38,205 bases of DNA from Methanocellales archaeon (GTDB lineage: Archaea; Halobacteriota; UBA148): NCBI GenBank assembly GCA_030019435.1, contig JASEEV010000008.1, positions 9,546-47,750 on the forward strand, given 5' to 3'. Below the pieces are notes generated by a model. That model was not told the DNA's origin and ran no database searches. It saw only the letters and a program-made list of their open reading frames with translations. A program made the translations under genes and the position numbers. Below, in pieces: positions 24,647 through 31,777 of the stretch (position 1 is the first letter of the stretch; each line of letters opens with the position of its first letter).

Positions 24647-25060
24647 TCATTTTTTAACGACATCTTTTACTATGTCTACAAATTGCTTGACTACCTCTAT
24701 CCTCTTAGACACATCAAACACATCTTTTTCTGTCAGGTCGTAGTACTCATGTGATAACAAGTTCCTATAAAATACTAAATTGGATAATCTCTTCTCCAAT
24801 CCCCCCTCGATAAATTTATTTTTCGCTAGTAATCTAAAAATCTCTCTGTAAGTAGAGGGCATACCAAGATCGTTCGCCACCACCATTTCTTCTCCCAAAT
24901 CTATAGTTCTATTGAGAATGGAGAACAAAACCATCGATAACGAGTAAAAATTTTTCTTATCCTCCAAATCCCCTATTTCCTTTATATCTAATCCTTCCAA
25001 ATCTCTGAAATATTTTTCAATATCGCTTATTATCTTCCCGATTCTCTCCGTATCATACAT
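24647..25060 (-). CDS. hepT: HepT-like HEPN toxin, second copy
   Basis: Protein identical to the one at 20,339-20,752, including the RNLLSHEY active site. With its own intact mntA upstream it should work independently, or cross-talk fully with the first copy. Confidence 0.9.
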   Translation of the reverse strand: MYDTERIGKIISDIEKYFRDLEGLDIKEIGDLEDKKNFYSLSMVLFSILNRTIDLGEEMVVANDLGMPSTYREIFRLLAKNKFIEGGLEKRLSNLVFYRNLLSHEYYDLTEKDVFDVSKRIEVVKQFVDIVKDVVKK

Positions 25061-25061
25061 T

Positions 25062-25424
25062 TCATTCACCCAAGATACGGGAGCAGTACCTCTTAATCAT
25101 CGGCTGAACATCTAAATAGGATTTGAGGATCTCTGCTTTAACCCTCTGCAATGTTAGATCATCTTTTTTATACAAAATTTTCCCCTCTTTTAAAACCCTA
25201 AATTGTATCATTGGTGGAAGGTCCCAGAATATGGATATATCTATTTTTTTAGATGAATTGCTCAATATTTCTTCTTTTACTTTTTTTGGGATATCCCTAT
25301 CTGTGAGCACACAGATGTCTATGTCGGAAAATGGCTTTACACTGCCTTTGACCCTAGAGCCGAACAGGTATATTGCCTCAACCTCATCCTTCTTCAATTC
25401 ATCTATTACCTTATCAATCTCCAT
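25062..25424 (-). CDS. mntA: MntA-like antitoxin, second copy
   Basis: Protein identical to 20,754-21,116 with the complete G-S-x10-D-x-D motif. It forms an operon with the second hepT. Confidence 0.9.
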   Translation of the reverse strand: MEIDKVIDELKKDEVEAIYLFGSRVKGSVKPFSDIDICVLTDRDIPKKVKEEILSNSSKKIDISIFWDLPPMIQFRVLKEGKILYKKDDLTLQRVKAEILKSYLDVQPMIKRYCSRILGE

Positions 25425-25500
25425 TTCATCGCCTCTTATTTAATCTCCAATCTTGAAATATTTAAGTCTTCTCCGGTTTATCCCAACGCTTGATGCAACT

Positions 25501-25525
25501 CATTTCACAAACTCCCCTGGATTTA
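25501..25525 (-). pseudogene. glmU 3'-end scar without hairpin repeat, copy 2
   Basis: Same as 21,193-21,217. Confidence 0.6.
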
Positions 25526-26032
25526 TCACTGAATCTCCCTCTCGATGGTCTTTCTGGCATCCTCATAAACACCCACACTGAGCCACATGACCACTGCCAG
25601 TTTATCCAGAGCGTCCAAAGCCTCGTTCTTCGAGATTTTCTGTACTTTCGCAGCCCTGATCAAGACCCCAATCGAACCGATAACCTCCAATCCTAAGTCA
25701 ATCGCAAACCTCCTTGCTGCAAGATCATCGAGAAGGATTGGACATCTCCTTCTTCTTGCGAGCATTATTGCAATCGCCTCCCCAATTTCTATACCCACCC
25801 TTTCTGCAATTTCTTTTACCTTATCGTTGATATCGTGATCAATTACGATCCATCCGTTCTCTATTTCATTCTCTATCAAAAATGCATCCGCCATTCCTTC
25901 TTCCTTTCCTCGATCGACAACCTCTTTCTTGGCGGCATAAGGTATAACTACCTCTCCAAACAACTCTTTTAGAAGCTTTAACTTGCCTATTCTCGCGAGG
26001 TGTATCAATGGACCTGAATTGCTGATGATCAT
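25526..26032 (-). CDS. DUF3368 PIN-like toxin, second copy
   Basis: Protein identical to 21,218-21,724; overlaps the upstream antitoxin stop as ATGA. Confidence 0.88.
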   Translation of the reverse strand: MIISNSGPLIHLARIGKLKLLKELFGEVVIPYAAKKEVVDRGKEEGMADAFLIENEIENGWIVIDHDINDKVKEIAERVGIEIGEAIAIMLARRRRCPILLDDLAARRFAIDLGLEVIGSIGVLIRAAKVQKISKNEALDALDKLAVVMWLSVGVYEDARKTIEREIQ

Positions 26033-26331
26033 TCTTGCATGGCCCATTGAACGTCCACATCCAAATCCTCTTTTTCATATCGAAAAGGGATGTTTTTCTT
26101 CTTTAATTCTTCCAGTGCTCCCCTATATGTCATTCCAGCCATTCCCGCTGCTTTCCAAAGAGATACCTTCCCCTCACCATACGATTCTAATGCCTTTTTG
26201 ATACGATATTCTCTCAAGGCATTCCCCAGGAGTTTGCGCAGCATCGTACCCTTATCGATGGCCTCCAATTTGCACGCCTCTTCAATATCATGCAAGTATT
26301 CTTCTGGCAGTCTGACAGATATTGTTCTCAT
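26029..26331 (-). CDS. UPF0175 antitoxin, second copy
   Basis: Protein identical to 21,721-22,023, with the same TATA-like box and AGGTG site. Confidence 0.87.
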   Translation of the reverse strand: MRTISVRLPEEYLHDIEEACKLEAIDKGTMLRKLLGNALREYRIKKALESYGEGKVSLWKAAGMAGMTYRGALEELKKKNIPFRYEKEDLDVDVQWAMQE

Positions 26332-26504
26332 GTTTTTCACCTACGTTACATCTTGTTATAATGTATACTTAAGGGTTTGGATGTACTTATTTGAATCCAT
26401 GCATGACAAGGGACGGTATCTTTAAAAGCAAGAAATTCTCCTCTTTCGAGAGCTCTTGCCCTTGACATGTTGTCAAGCACTGACTATTTCATCGCCAGCG
26501 AAAT

Positions 26505-26554
26505 ATTCCGCAGTATGAGAGCCCATTAAATCCTGCTCCATATGTGACTAATAT
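26505..26554 (-). pseudogene. SDR 5'-end remnant, copy 2
   Basis: Same as 22,197-22,246. Confidence 0.55.
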
Positions 26555-26599
26555 TTTTTCTGCCAATTTTGTCACCTATCACAAAAATCTTTTACATAG

Positions 26600-26811
26600 T
26601 TTTACAAACTCTCCTGGATTAAGTCGAAAATCGAAAATTTTCAGACTGTCGCAGATTGCAAATCTGCTAGAGTTCACAACTCATGGAGTTGGAACAGTTA
26701 GAAACCCCGAAGGGATTCAACTTATCGCTGAATTGGCTCTAATAGTGGCGCCAGCGTTTAACATGCTGTTGATGCCTGTACGCACGTCGTCTCCCATGAT
26801 CACGCCAAGCT
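26600..26811 (-). pseudogene. glmU 3'-end remnant, copy 2
   Basis: Same as 22,292-22,503, interrupted by the long hairpin repeat. Confidence 0.85.
26623..26721. repeat. Hairpin repeat, long form, copy 2
   Basis: Same as 22,315-22,413. Confidence 0.6.
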
Positions 26812-26819
26812 TACCATGT

Positions 26820-27314
26820 TCATCCCCATCGAACTATATCAGGGACCAAATCAAAGTCATCGTCATATGATGCGATGTCATTGATTTTTAATTCTTTCAT
26901 CGTTGCAACATGAATCGCATCCCTCGGAAAAAGACCCATCCTCATCACGTCAACGAACGTCCCGATCGTTCTCTCTGGCACGGGGACTACTTTCAGTTTG
27001 CTGAACGAAGCAATCCAGTCTATGATCTCCCCTGCATCATCGCAGTATTTTTTTATTTTCTCTGGGCTATCTCTCATGACATCTGCTATGTGCAAATTCT
27101 CACGTATCTTCATAAGTGCACCAATGTAATTAAAAACTATCTCATCTACAACGAGAACAGATATGATGCCTTCAAATTCTTTATCTGCCAGTCGCTGAAA
27201 GAAATCTTCCGTCTTCTCATTGACCCTTGGATCATCTGAGCCCAGGAGATACTTGAGAAAAATCGTGGCATCAATATAGATTTTGTCGCCGCTAAACTGG
27301 TCTATTGGGTTCAC
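26820..27314 (-). CDS. vapC: PIN-domain toxin, second copy
   Basis: Protein identical to 22,512-23,006 with all PIN acidic residues. Confidence 0.88.
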   Translation of the reverse strand: MNPIDQFSGDKIYIDATIFLKYLLGSDDPRVNEKTEDFFQRLADKEFEGIISVLVVDEIVFNYIGALMKIRENLHIADVMRDSPEKIKKYCDDAGEIIDWIASFSKLKVVPVPERTIGTFVDVMRMGLFPRDAIHVATMKELKINDIASYDDDFDLVPDIVRWG

Positions 27315-27318
27315 ATTT

Positions 27319-27570
27319 TCACCGCTGATATTCAGCTTTTTCCATTTCATCTCTGAACCGCTTGAACTCTTTTTCGCTCATTCTCATGCCAAGGCGGAGT
27401 TCTTCACCTTTTTTCATGGGATCCACCTTTCGCTTGATTATGAGTTCGTCCTCTTGGATCTCGATTGTGAGCGTATCCCCTTCCTCAATGCCCCATTCTT
27501 CCCTTATGACTTTTGGCAATGTCACCTGACCTCTTTTTCCAACATACCACTTGCTTTTGATGGCACTCAT
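27319..27570 (-). CDS. AbrB-type antitoxin, second copy
   Basis: Differs from the 23,011-23,262 protein at one residue (Asp instead of Asn before PMKK), the only protein-level difference I found between the two repeat copies. Confidence 0.9.
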   Translation of the reverse strand: MSAIKSKWYVGKRGQVTLPKVIREEWGIEEGDTLTIEIQEDELIIKRKVDPMKKGEELRLGMRMSEKEFKRFRDEMEKAEYQR

Positions 27571-27593
27571 GAAATCACCAGCTAAAAATACTT

Positions 27594-27655
27594 CGTTCTG
27601 ATATATAAGTTTATCTGAATTCTTTTTTATTCAGAATAATAATAGTTTTCAGAAT
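27594..27655. promoter_or_regulatory. AbrB promoter/operator boxes, copy 2
   Basis: Same four TTCTGA/TCAGAA boxes as 23,286-23,347. Confidence 0.5.
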
Positions 27656-27696
27656 ATCATTTAAATGATTATGAGTTCTTAGATTCGCTTGACACA

Positions 27697-27783
27697 ACTC
27701 CTTTTACAAACTCTCCTGGATTAAGTCGAAAATCGAAGGGATTCAACTTATCGCTGAATTGGCTGCGATGATGAACGGACAAA
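27697..27783 (-). pseudogene. glmU 3'-end scar, copy 2 of the short form
   Basis: Matches 23,389-23,475 with three base changes. Just upstream (27,797-27,830) the minus strand reads KIAKGAG and then a stop, like the start of the flippase fragment at 28,589-28,756. Confidence 0.6.
27725..27747. repeat. Hairpin repeat, deleted form, copy 2
   Basis: A/D hybrid as at 23,417-23,439, with A instead of T in the last stem. Confidence 0.55.
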
Positions 27784-27914
27784 ACCAGACTTCTGCATCT
27801 ATCCAGCTCCTTTTGCGATTTTCTTTATTTTGCTTGTACTTGCTCCCTTATTGTATATAAACACACATAAAAGTAGCACATAATAAATTGATCATCAGAA
27901 AAACCAGCATGTTT

Positions 27915-28316
27915 TTATGGAACTTCATCAGGTTCGTACCTGGTTAAATTAGGAACAACGTCATATGCAGCATCGGTCGAGATTATTATTCTATCCTGAC
28001 TTAATGCAGTTGCTGCATGGTGGGAGTCAAAAAATGTGAGATTATAGTTCCTCCTCAAAGCAATGCTGGATATGACCATTTCTGGTGTTATCGGCAAAAA
28101 TTTTATGTTTTTTATGCCTTTCAAAGCCATCACACTGCCAAGTAGTTCATCCTCTCTATCCTCGCTCTTGAAAATTAGTTCCATCTCTAGTAGGCATGCT
28201 GATGATGCTTCTACATTTAGCTTTTTATGAAACCTGGAAAATAGTATTTCGGCTTTTCCATGATTTGGATCCAGTTCGTTCATGTATGCAAAGATGACAT
28301 CGTTCTCTATGAGCAA
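27915..28316 (-). CDS. vapC: PIN-domain toxin VapC
   Basis: About 133 residues. IENDVIFAYMNELDPNH gives the first Asp, SACLLEMELIF the Glu, LTFFDSHHAATAL the second Asp and IISTDAAYDVVP the last. I prefer TTG 28,316: AGGTGATC, a full anti-16S match, lies just upstream and the protein then begins at the usual PIN N-terminus. An ATG at 28,352 would overlap the antitoxin by 32 bases. Ends YEPDEVP, a common VapC tail in this island. Confidence 0.85.
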   Translation of the reverse strand: MLIENDVIFAYMNELDPNHGKAEILFSRFHKKLNVEASSACLLEMELIFKSEDREDELLGSVMALKGIKNIKFLPITPEMVISSIALRRNYNLTFFDSHHAATALSQDRIIISTDAAYDVVPNLTRYEPDEVP

Positions 28317-28320
28317 GAGA

Positions 28321-28563
28321 TCACCTACTGGTGGATGCCTCCCTAATAACAAGTTCTTCAGCTATTTTTCTTAGTTCTTTGAACGTTTTTGGTGTGTTAA
28401 AGCTTCCATGCAGCTCTTTGAAGGGGTCTGATGGAGCAGGGTAAATACCTATATGATTTCCCAAGTCTACCAAAACCGCACTGTCTTTCAATCCAAGCTT
28501 TTCAATCATATCCTTTGGGATGACTATTCTGTTTTTTCCGTCAATCGATATTGTACTAGCCAT
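28321..28563 (-). CDS. AbrB-type antitoxin
   Basis: 80 residues. STISIDGKNRIVIPKDMIEK and LGLKDSAVLVDLGNHIGIYP form the AbrB hairpin domain; the rest is a helical toxin-binding tail. Four bases separate its stop from the vapC TTG. Unrelated in detail to the AbrB protein in the 3.5-kb repeat. Confidence 0.88.
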   Translation of the reverse strand: MASTISIDGKNRIVIPKDMIEKLGLKDSAVLVDLGNHIGIYPAPSDPFKELHGSFNTPKTFKELRKIAEELVIREASTSR

Positions 28564-28588
28564 ATTTTTGCACCCATAAACCTTTTAG

Positions 28589-28756
28589 TTACGGGATTAG
28601 TATAAAGTTTTCCCTTAAATCAGCCATTGGGTCCAAATTGGTGATGAGCATCTGTAGCCAAAACTCATGCCAATGATTTGTGAAGCCTGTCCCTGCCCCT
28701 TTTGCAATTTTTCTTAGCGAAACATCCAGATGGGAGACTTCTGAGCTTGATGTCAT
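28589..28756 (-). pseudogene. Possible 5' remnant of a polysaccharide flippase gene
   Basis: A 55-codon minus-strand frame starting SSSEVSHLDVSLRKIAKGAG, which looks like the cytosolic N-terminus that precedes helix 1 in many archaeal Wzx proteins (the line usually runs on into a hydrophobic segment). Here the reading turns polar at once (TGFTNHWHEF) and ends, so only the gene start remains. Similar KIAKGAG bits occur beside the scars at 23,490 and 27,800. Confidence 0.4.
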
Positions 28757-28847
28757 TAGATCATTCCTTCAATCCTTACAAATCCACATAAAGGTAACAG
28801 TTTTAGATAAGTGAACTACTTAGCTCGTATAAAAATCTTCCAACGAG

Positions 28848-28937
28848 TATGCAACGTTTGTGTTAGAGGAAGTATTTTCAGAAAAGGACGAACAAAAAGT
28901 GAAGGAGCGATTGAGGGCATTGGGGTATTTGGATTAA
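28848..28937 (+). pseudogene. Possible C-terminal fragment of an unknown protein
   Basis: The plus strand reads 29 codons ending EEVFSEKDEQKVKERLRALG and YLD before a stop. Such endings are common in sulfatase-like and some small regulatory proteins, but there is no start or upstream domain. Confidence 0.25.
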
Positions 28938-28982
28938 AATGCGAGCCTATTGAATCCTGAACCACCGGTTATGAGTGCCTCA
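28937..28982 (-). pseudogene. SDR 5'-end remnant
   Basis: Reads ALITGGSGFNRLAF, a frameshifted and shortened SDR start, placed about ten bases downstream of the intact glmU-like stop. This shows the ancestral order glmU then SDR. Confidence 0.6.
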
Positions 28983-28992
28983 TTTGATCCCT

Positions 28993-30186
28993 CTACTTCA
29001 CAAACTCTCCTGGATTAATGGTTGAATTGGCATCAATAACTGCTCCAGCGTTTAACATGCTGTTGATGCCTGTACGCACGTCGTCTCCCATGATCACGCC
29101 AAGTTTTCTTCTTTTCGAGTCTACAAGTTCACCTTTTATCATCACTTTGATGTTTTTCTCATCCAATCGTAGGTTGGCTACCTTTGTACCTGCACCAAGA
29201 TTGCAGTTAGTCCCAATGATGCTATCACCTACATAGCTCAGATGACCGATGTTTGTTCCGCTCATCACAATCGAATTCTTTATTTCAACGGCATTTCCAA
29301 TGCGAACATCGTCGCCCAGAGACGTGCTTGGACGAATGAGACAGTTCGGCCCAACATCGCAGTTTTCACCTATCGCAACTGGACCAACTATGTAGGCACC
29401 ATTTCGGATGATCGTGTTTTTACCAACTATGATCGGTTCTTTAATTGTCGCATATGGCTCGACCGTTCCTTGTATGTCAGTTTCTATGTCCTTCAAAAGG
29501 AGTTCGTTTGCATCCAGCAGATCCCATGGTCTACCAATATCAAACCAATAATCAATGACTTGATAACCGACAGCATAACCATCATCGATCAGTATTTGTA
29601 ATGAATCTGTTATTTCGTGCTCGCCTCTTGAAGATAAGAGTGTTTTGTCGATCGCATCGAATACCTCTGGCTCGAATACGTAGATTCCGGCATTAGCAAG
29701 ATTAGAGGGTGGGCTTTTCGATTTCTCGACTACTCTGGTAACCCTATCGCCCTGCACCTCGATGACTCCAAATTCTTGGGGATTGTCCACCTCTTTTACA
29801 GCCAGAACCACATCTTTTTTCTCCTTCATCAAGCTTTGTAGATCCATGGACTGAACTAGCACGTCACCATTTAAAGCCAAAAATCGACCATCTACAAGGT
29901 TTTCGGCAACTTTAACAGCATTGGCAGTCCCCAACTGCTTCTTCTGCTCTGCATATTCTATGTGGACGTCCCACCTGGAGCCGACTCCAAAATGATTCAT
30001 AATGGTATCAGATCGATATCCCACTATGAACACAAACTCGCTGATCCCCGCATCTCTAACTGCAAGCATGATGTGCTCTAATATCGGCTTATTCCCCACA
30101 GGTAGCATCACCTTGGGGCGGTTTTGCGTTAATGGACGCATCCTGGTTCCTTCACCAGCTGCAAGAATTACAGCTTTCAAATTCAT
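28993..30186 (-). CDS. glmU: Bifunctional sugar-1-P nucleotidylyltransferase/acetyltransferase (archaeal GlmU-like)
   Basis: About 397 residues. The N-terminal domain has AVILAAGEGTRMRPLT, RPKVMLPVGNKP, LGTANAVKVAE, FLALNGDVLV and HEITDSLQILIDDG. The C-terminal half is a left-handed beta-helix (IVGKNTIIRNGAYIVGPVAI and further repeats) ending in GTNCNLGAGTKVANLRLDEK, KLGVIMGDDVRTGINSMLNA and INPGEFVK, the pattern of archaeal enzymes that acetylate glucosamine-1-P and then join it to UTP. With glmS it supplies UDP-GlcNAc. ATG 30,186 has a GGGAT site; an ATG at 30,237 would run into the divergent promoter. Its 3' end is the parent of all glmU scars in the island. Confidence 0.9.
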   Translation of the reverse strand: MNLKAVILAAGEGTRMRPLTQNRPKVMLPVGNKPILEHIMLAVRDAGISEFVFIVGYRSDTIMNHFGVGSRWDVHIEYAEQKKQLGTANAVKVAENLVDGRFLALNGDVLVQSMDLQSLMKEKKDVVLAVKEVDNPQEFGVIEVQGDRVTRVVEKSKSPPSNLANAGIYVFEPEVFDAIDKTLLSSRGEHEITDSLQILIDDGYAVGYQVIDYWFDIGRPWDLLDANELLLKDIETDIQGTVEPYATIKEPIIVGKNTIIRNGAYIVGPVAIGENCDVGPNCLIRPSTSLGDDVRIGNAVEIKNSIVMSGTNIGHLSYVGDSIIGTNCNLGAGTKVANLRLDEKNIKVMIKGELVDSKRRKLGVIMGDDVRTGINSMLNAGAVIDANSTINPGEFVK

Positions 30187-30252
30187 CCCTATAGGGTTGT
30201 TCAACTTTGGATATAAAACTTGAGTGCCGATCTTCAAAAAGAATAAGACTTA

Positions 30253-30272
30253 AATAAGATAATCTTCTTATT
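30253..30272. promoter_or_regulatory. Inverted repeat in the AbrB/VapC promoter
   Basis: AATAAG, eight bases, CTTATT, lying 17 bases before the TTG start and overlapping TATA-like sequence. A likely operator for the antitoxin encoded next. Confidence 0.4.
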
Positions 30273-30289
30273 ATATAGTGGTGATAACG

Positions 30290-30553
30290 TTGGCTACGGT
30301 TAAGATGTCTTCTAGAGGGCAGGTAGTGATACCCCAACAATTACGAGAAGGGCTTGGTCTGGTTGAGGGTTGCAAATTAAAGGTGTACCAAGAGGGGAAA
30401 AAGATCATCATGGTGGCAGAACCCGAAAGCAAGCCAGAAGAATTATTTGTAGCTGCCAGTAAAGATGCCACAAAAAAGGCTATGGAAATCTCACATGAAC
30501 TCGATGAGACGAAACTGAGAGAACTTCTGAAAGAGATCGGCGTCAAAGCATGA
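30290..30553 (+). CDS. AbrB-type antitoxin
   Basis: About 87 residues. ATVKMSSRGQVVIPQQLREG and LGLVEGCKLKVYQEGKKIIM make the AbrB domain; the tail MEISHELDETKLRELLKEIG is a toxin-binding helix. TTG 30,290 is preceded by GGTGAT (30,280-30,285), better than the GTG codons at 30,278 and 30,281, which are part of that site. It is divergent from the glmU-like gene. Confidence 0.87.
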   Translation: MATVKMSSRGQVVIPQQLREGLGLVEGCKLKVYQEGKKIIMVAEPESKPEELFVAASKDATKKAMEISHELDETKLRELLKEIGVKA

Positions 30554-31005
30554 GCAAAGTCGTATTAGACACCGGAGTATGGGTGGAGTACATCAACAAA
30601 AACGGCAGATATCATGTGCAAGCTAAAACGATTATCGATCGAATAGATGATGGTGAAATAGTTGCGATGGTCAGTCCAATAACCCTAACCGATATATACT
30701 ATGTTTCTGAGAGGGTTTACAAAGAAGTGTTTGGAGCAAACATAGCAAAACAAAAAGCCGAAAAGCTTTATGATTTCGTCTACTATCACCCGAACACAGA
30801 AGTTGCGTCTATCGACTACAAACTAGGCCTAAGGGCTGGAGAGATAAAATCAGAACATAACATCGCCATATCCGACTGCTATTCGCTTGCTTTATCTGAA
30901 AAGGAGGAATGCCCAGCTATATTCAGGCACGTTGAGAGTGAAATGTTACCGTGTCTTGGAGATCTGCAAAAAAGATTCAACTTGATATTTCTCGAAAAAT
31001 ATTAG
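30550..31005 (+). CDS. vapC: PIN-domain toxin VapC
   Basis: 151 residues. VVLDTGVWVEYIN carries the first Asp, ITLTDIYYVSERV the middle acidic site, NIAISDCYSLALSE the second Asp; the usual final Asp region is less clear (IFRHVESEM gives a Glu). The ATG overlaps the antitoxin stop as ATGA. One of few plus-strand genes in the island. Confidence 0.87.
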   Translation: MSKVVLDTGVWVEYINKNGRYHVQAKTIIDRIDDGEIVAMVSPITLTDIYYVSERVYKEVFGANIAKQKAEKLYDFVYYHPNTEVASIDYKLGLRAGEIKSEHNIAISDCYSLALSEKEECPAIFRHVESEMLPCLGDLQKRFNLIFLEKY

Positions 31006-31021
31006 TATGGAATGAAGTAAA

Positions 31022-31450
31022 TTACTGACCTAATCTAGTTACGATTCCATCAAAGCTGGCATCAAAGCTGGCGATATAATCAATGCTTCTTTTGTGCATT
31101 AGACTAATTGAAGTGCAGTCAGTAAAACTCAGCCTTTTTTCCGGATAGTGTTGAAATAGATTCCATGCATCATCAAAGACATCTCTTGTCACCTGCAAGA
31201 TGCTTACGAACCGCAGAATCTTCTTTTTTTCGTCACCGAGGATCAGCGTTCCAGCCTCATGTGCCTTCGCCAGTCTTTTGGTTCGACGCAATGCAACGGT
31301 GACGACCTCATCAAAAACATAATCCGATGTGAAAGGTGCCCCGTATTCGTCCTTCATTATGCTTTCGAGAAGACTGGTAGCATCCCCGTGACGCTCATCA
31401 CTTCTATTAACGTACGCTACAAAAACGCCAGTATCGATGAATACGCTCAT
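31022..31450 (-). CDS. vapC: PIN-domain toxin VapC
   Basis: 142 residues. SVFIDTGVFVAYVNRSDERH has the first Asp, YVFDEVVTVAL the Glu, LSFTDCTSISLM the second Asp and IASFDASFDGI the last, a complete active site. The start overlaps the antitoxin stop (TAATG). It is convergent with the 30,550 toxin gene, 16 bases apart. Confidence 0.9.
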   Translation of the reverse strand: MSVFIDTGVFVAYVNRSDERHGDATSLLESIMKDEYGAPFTSDYVFDEVVTVALRRTKRLAKAHEAGTLILGDEKKKILRFVSILQVTRDVFDDAWNLFQHYPEKRLSFTDCTSISLMHKRSIDYIASFDASFDGIVTRLGQ

Positions 31451-31725
31451 TATTGTGCTCCATAGAGGACTTCGTCAACTTCTTTTTCCCTGGTTACAAC
31501 ACCCCAATCGCTTTGGAGTTTTCTAAACTTGTCTACATCCCTATTTGATAATGGCAGGCTAACATATCTGGTGAAAAATTCTCCTTTAGACGATTCGACG
31601 AAGTCGAGTAGCTTTGAAAATAATTCTTGTTGCGTCACTTTTTTACCAACCTTCAGCGTAAACTCAGATTGCAACAGGTCAAATTCTTTTTTATCGTCCT
31701 CTCTGATTTTTATTGTCGTATTCAT
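31450..31725 (-). CDS. Antitoxin of the PIN pair, RHH-like
   Basis: 91 residues. TTIKIREDDKKEFDLLQSEF followed by KKVTQQELFSKLLDFVES looks like a ribbon-helix-helix domain (strand, helix, helix); the C-terminal WGVVTREKEVDEVLYGA would bind the toxin. Adjacent to, and translationally coupled with, the PIN gene. Confidence 0.75.
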   Translation of the reverse strand: MNTTIKIREDDKKEFDLLQSEFTLKVGKKVTQQELFSKLLDFVESSKGEFFTRYVSLPLSNRDVDKFRKLQSDWGVVTREKEVDEVLYGAQ

Positions 31726-31777
31726 AGTCCCATTTTTAGTTTATTTTTCTACTTTATATACTTTTCTACTTTTGAAA

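Larger units (their letters stand above)
24303..27812. repeat. Copy 2 of the 3.5-kb direct repeat
   Basis: Nearly identical to 19,995-23,504. At 24,591 copy 2 keeps a base that agrees with the intact glmU-like gene (GAGTK codons) where copy 1 has changed. Its flanks differ from copy 1 on both sides. Confidence 0.95.

Noticed and set aside
19995-27812. 3.5-kb repeat as a composite transposon
   Set aside because: No transposase, no terminal inverted repeats, and both edges fall in homologous gene ends.
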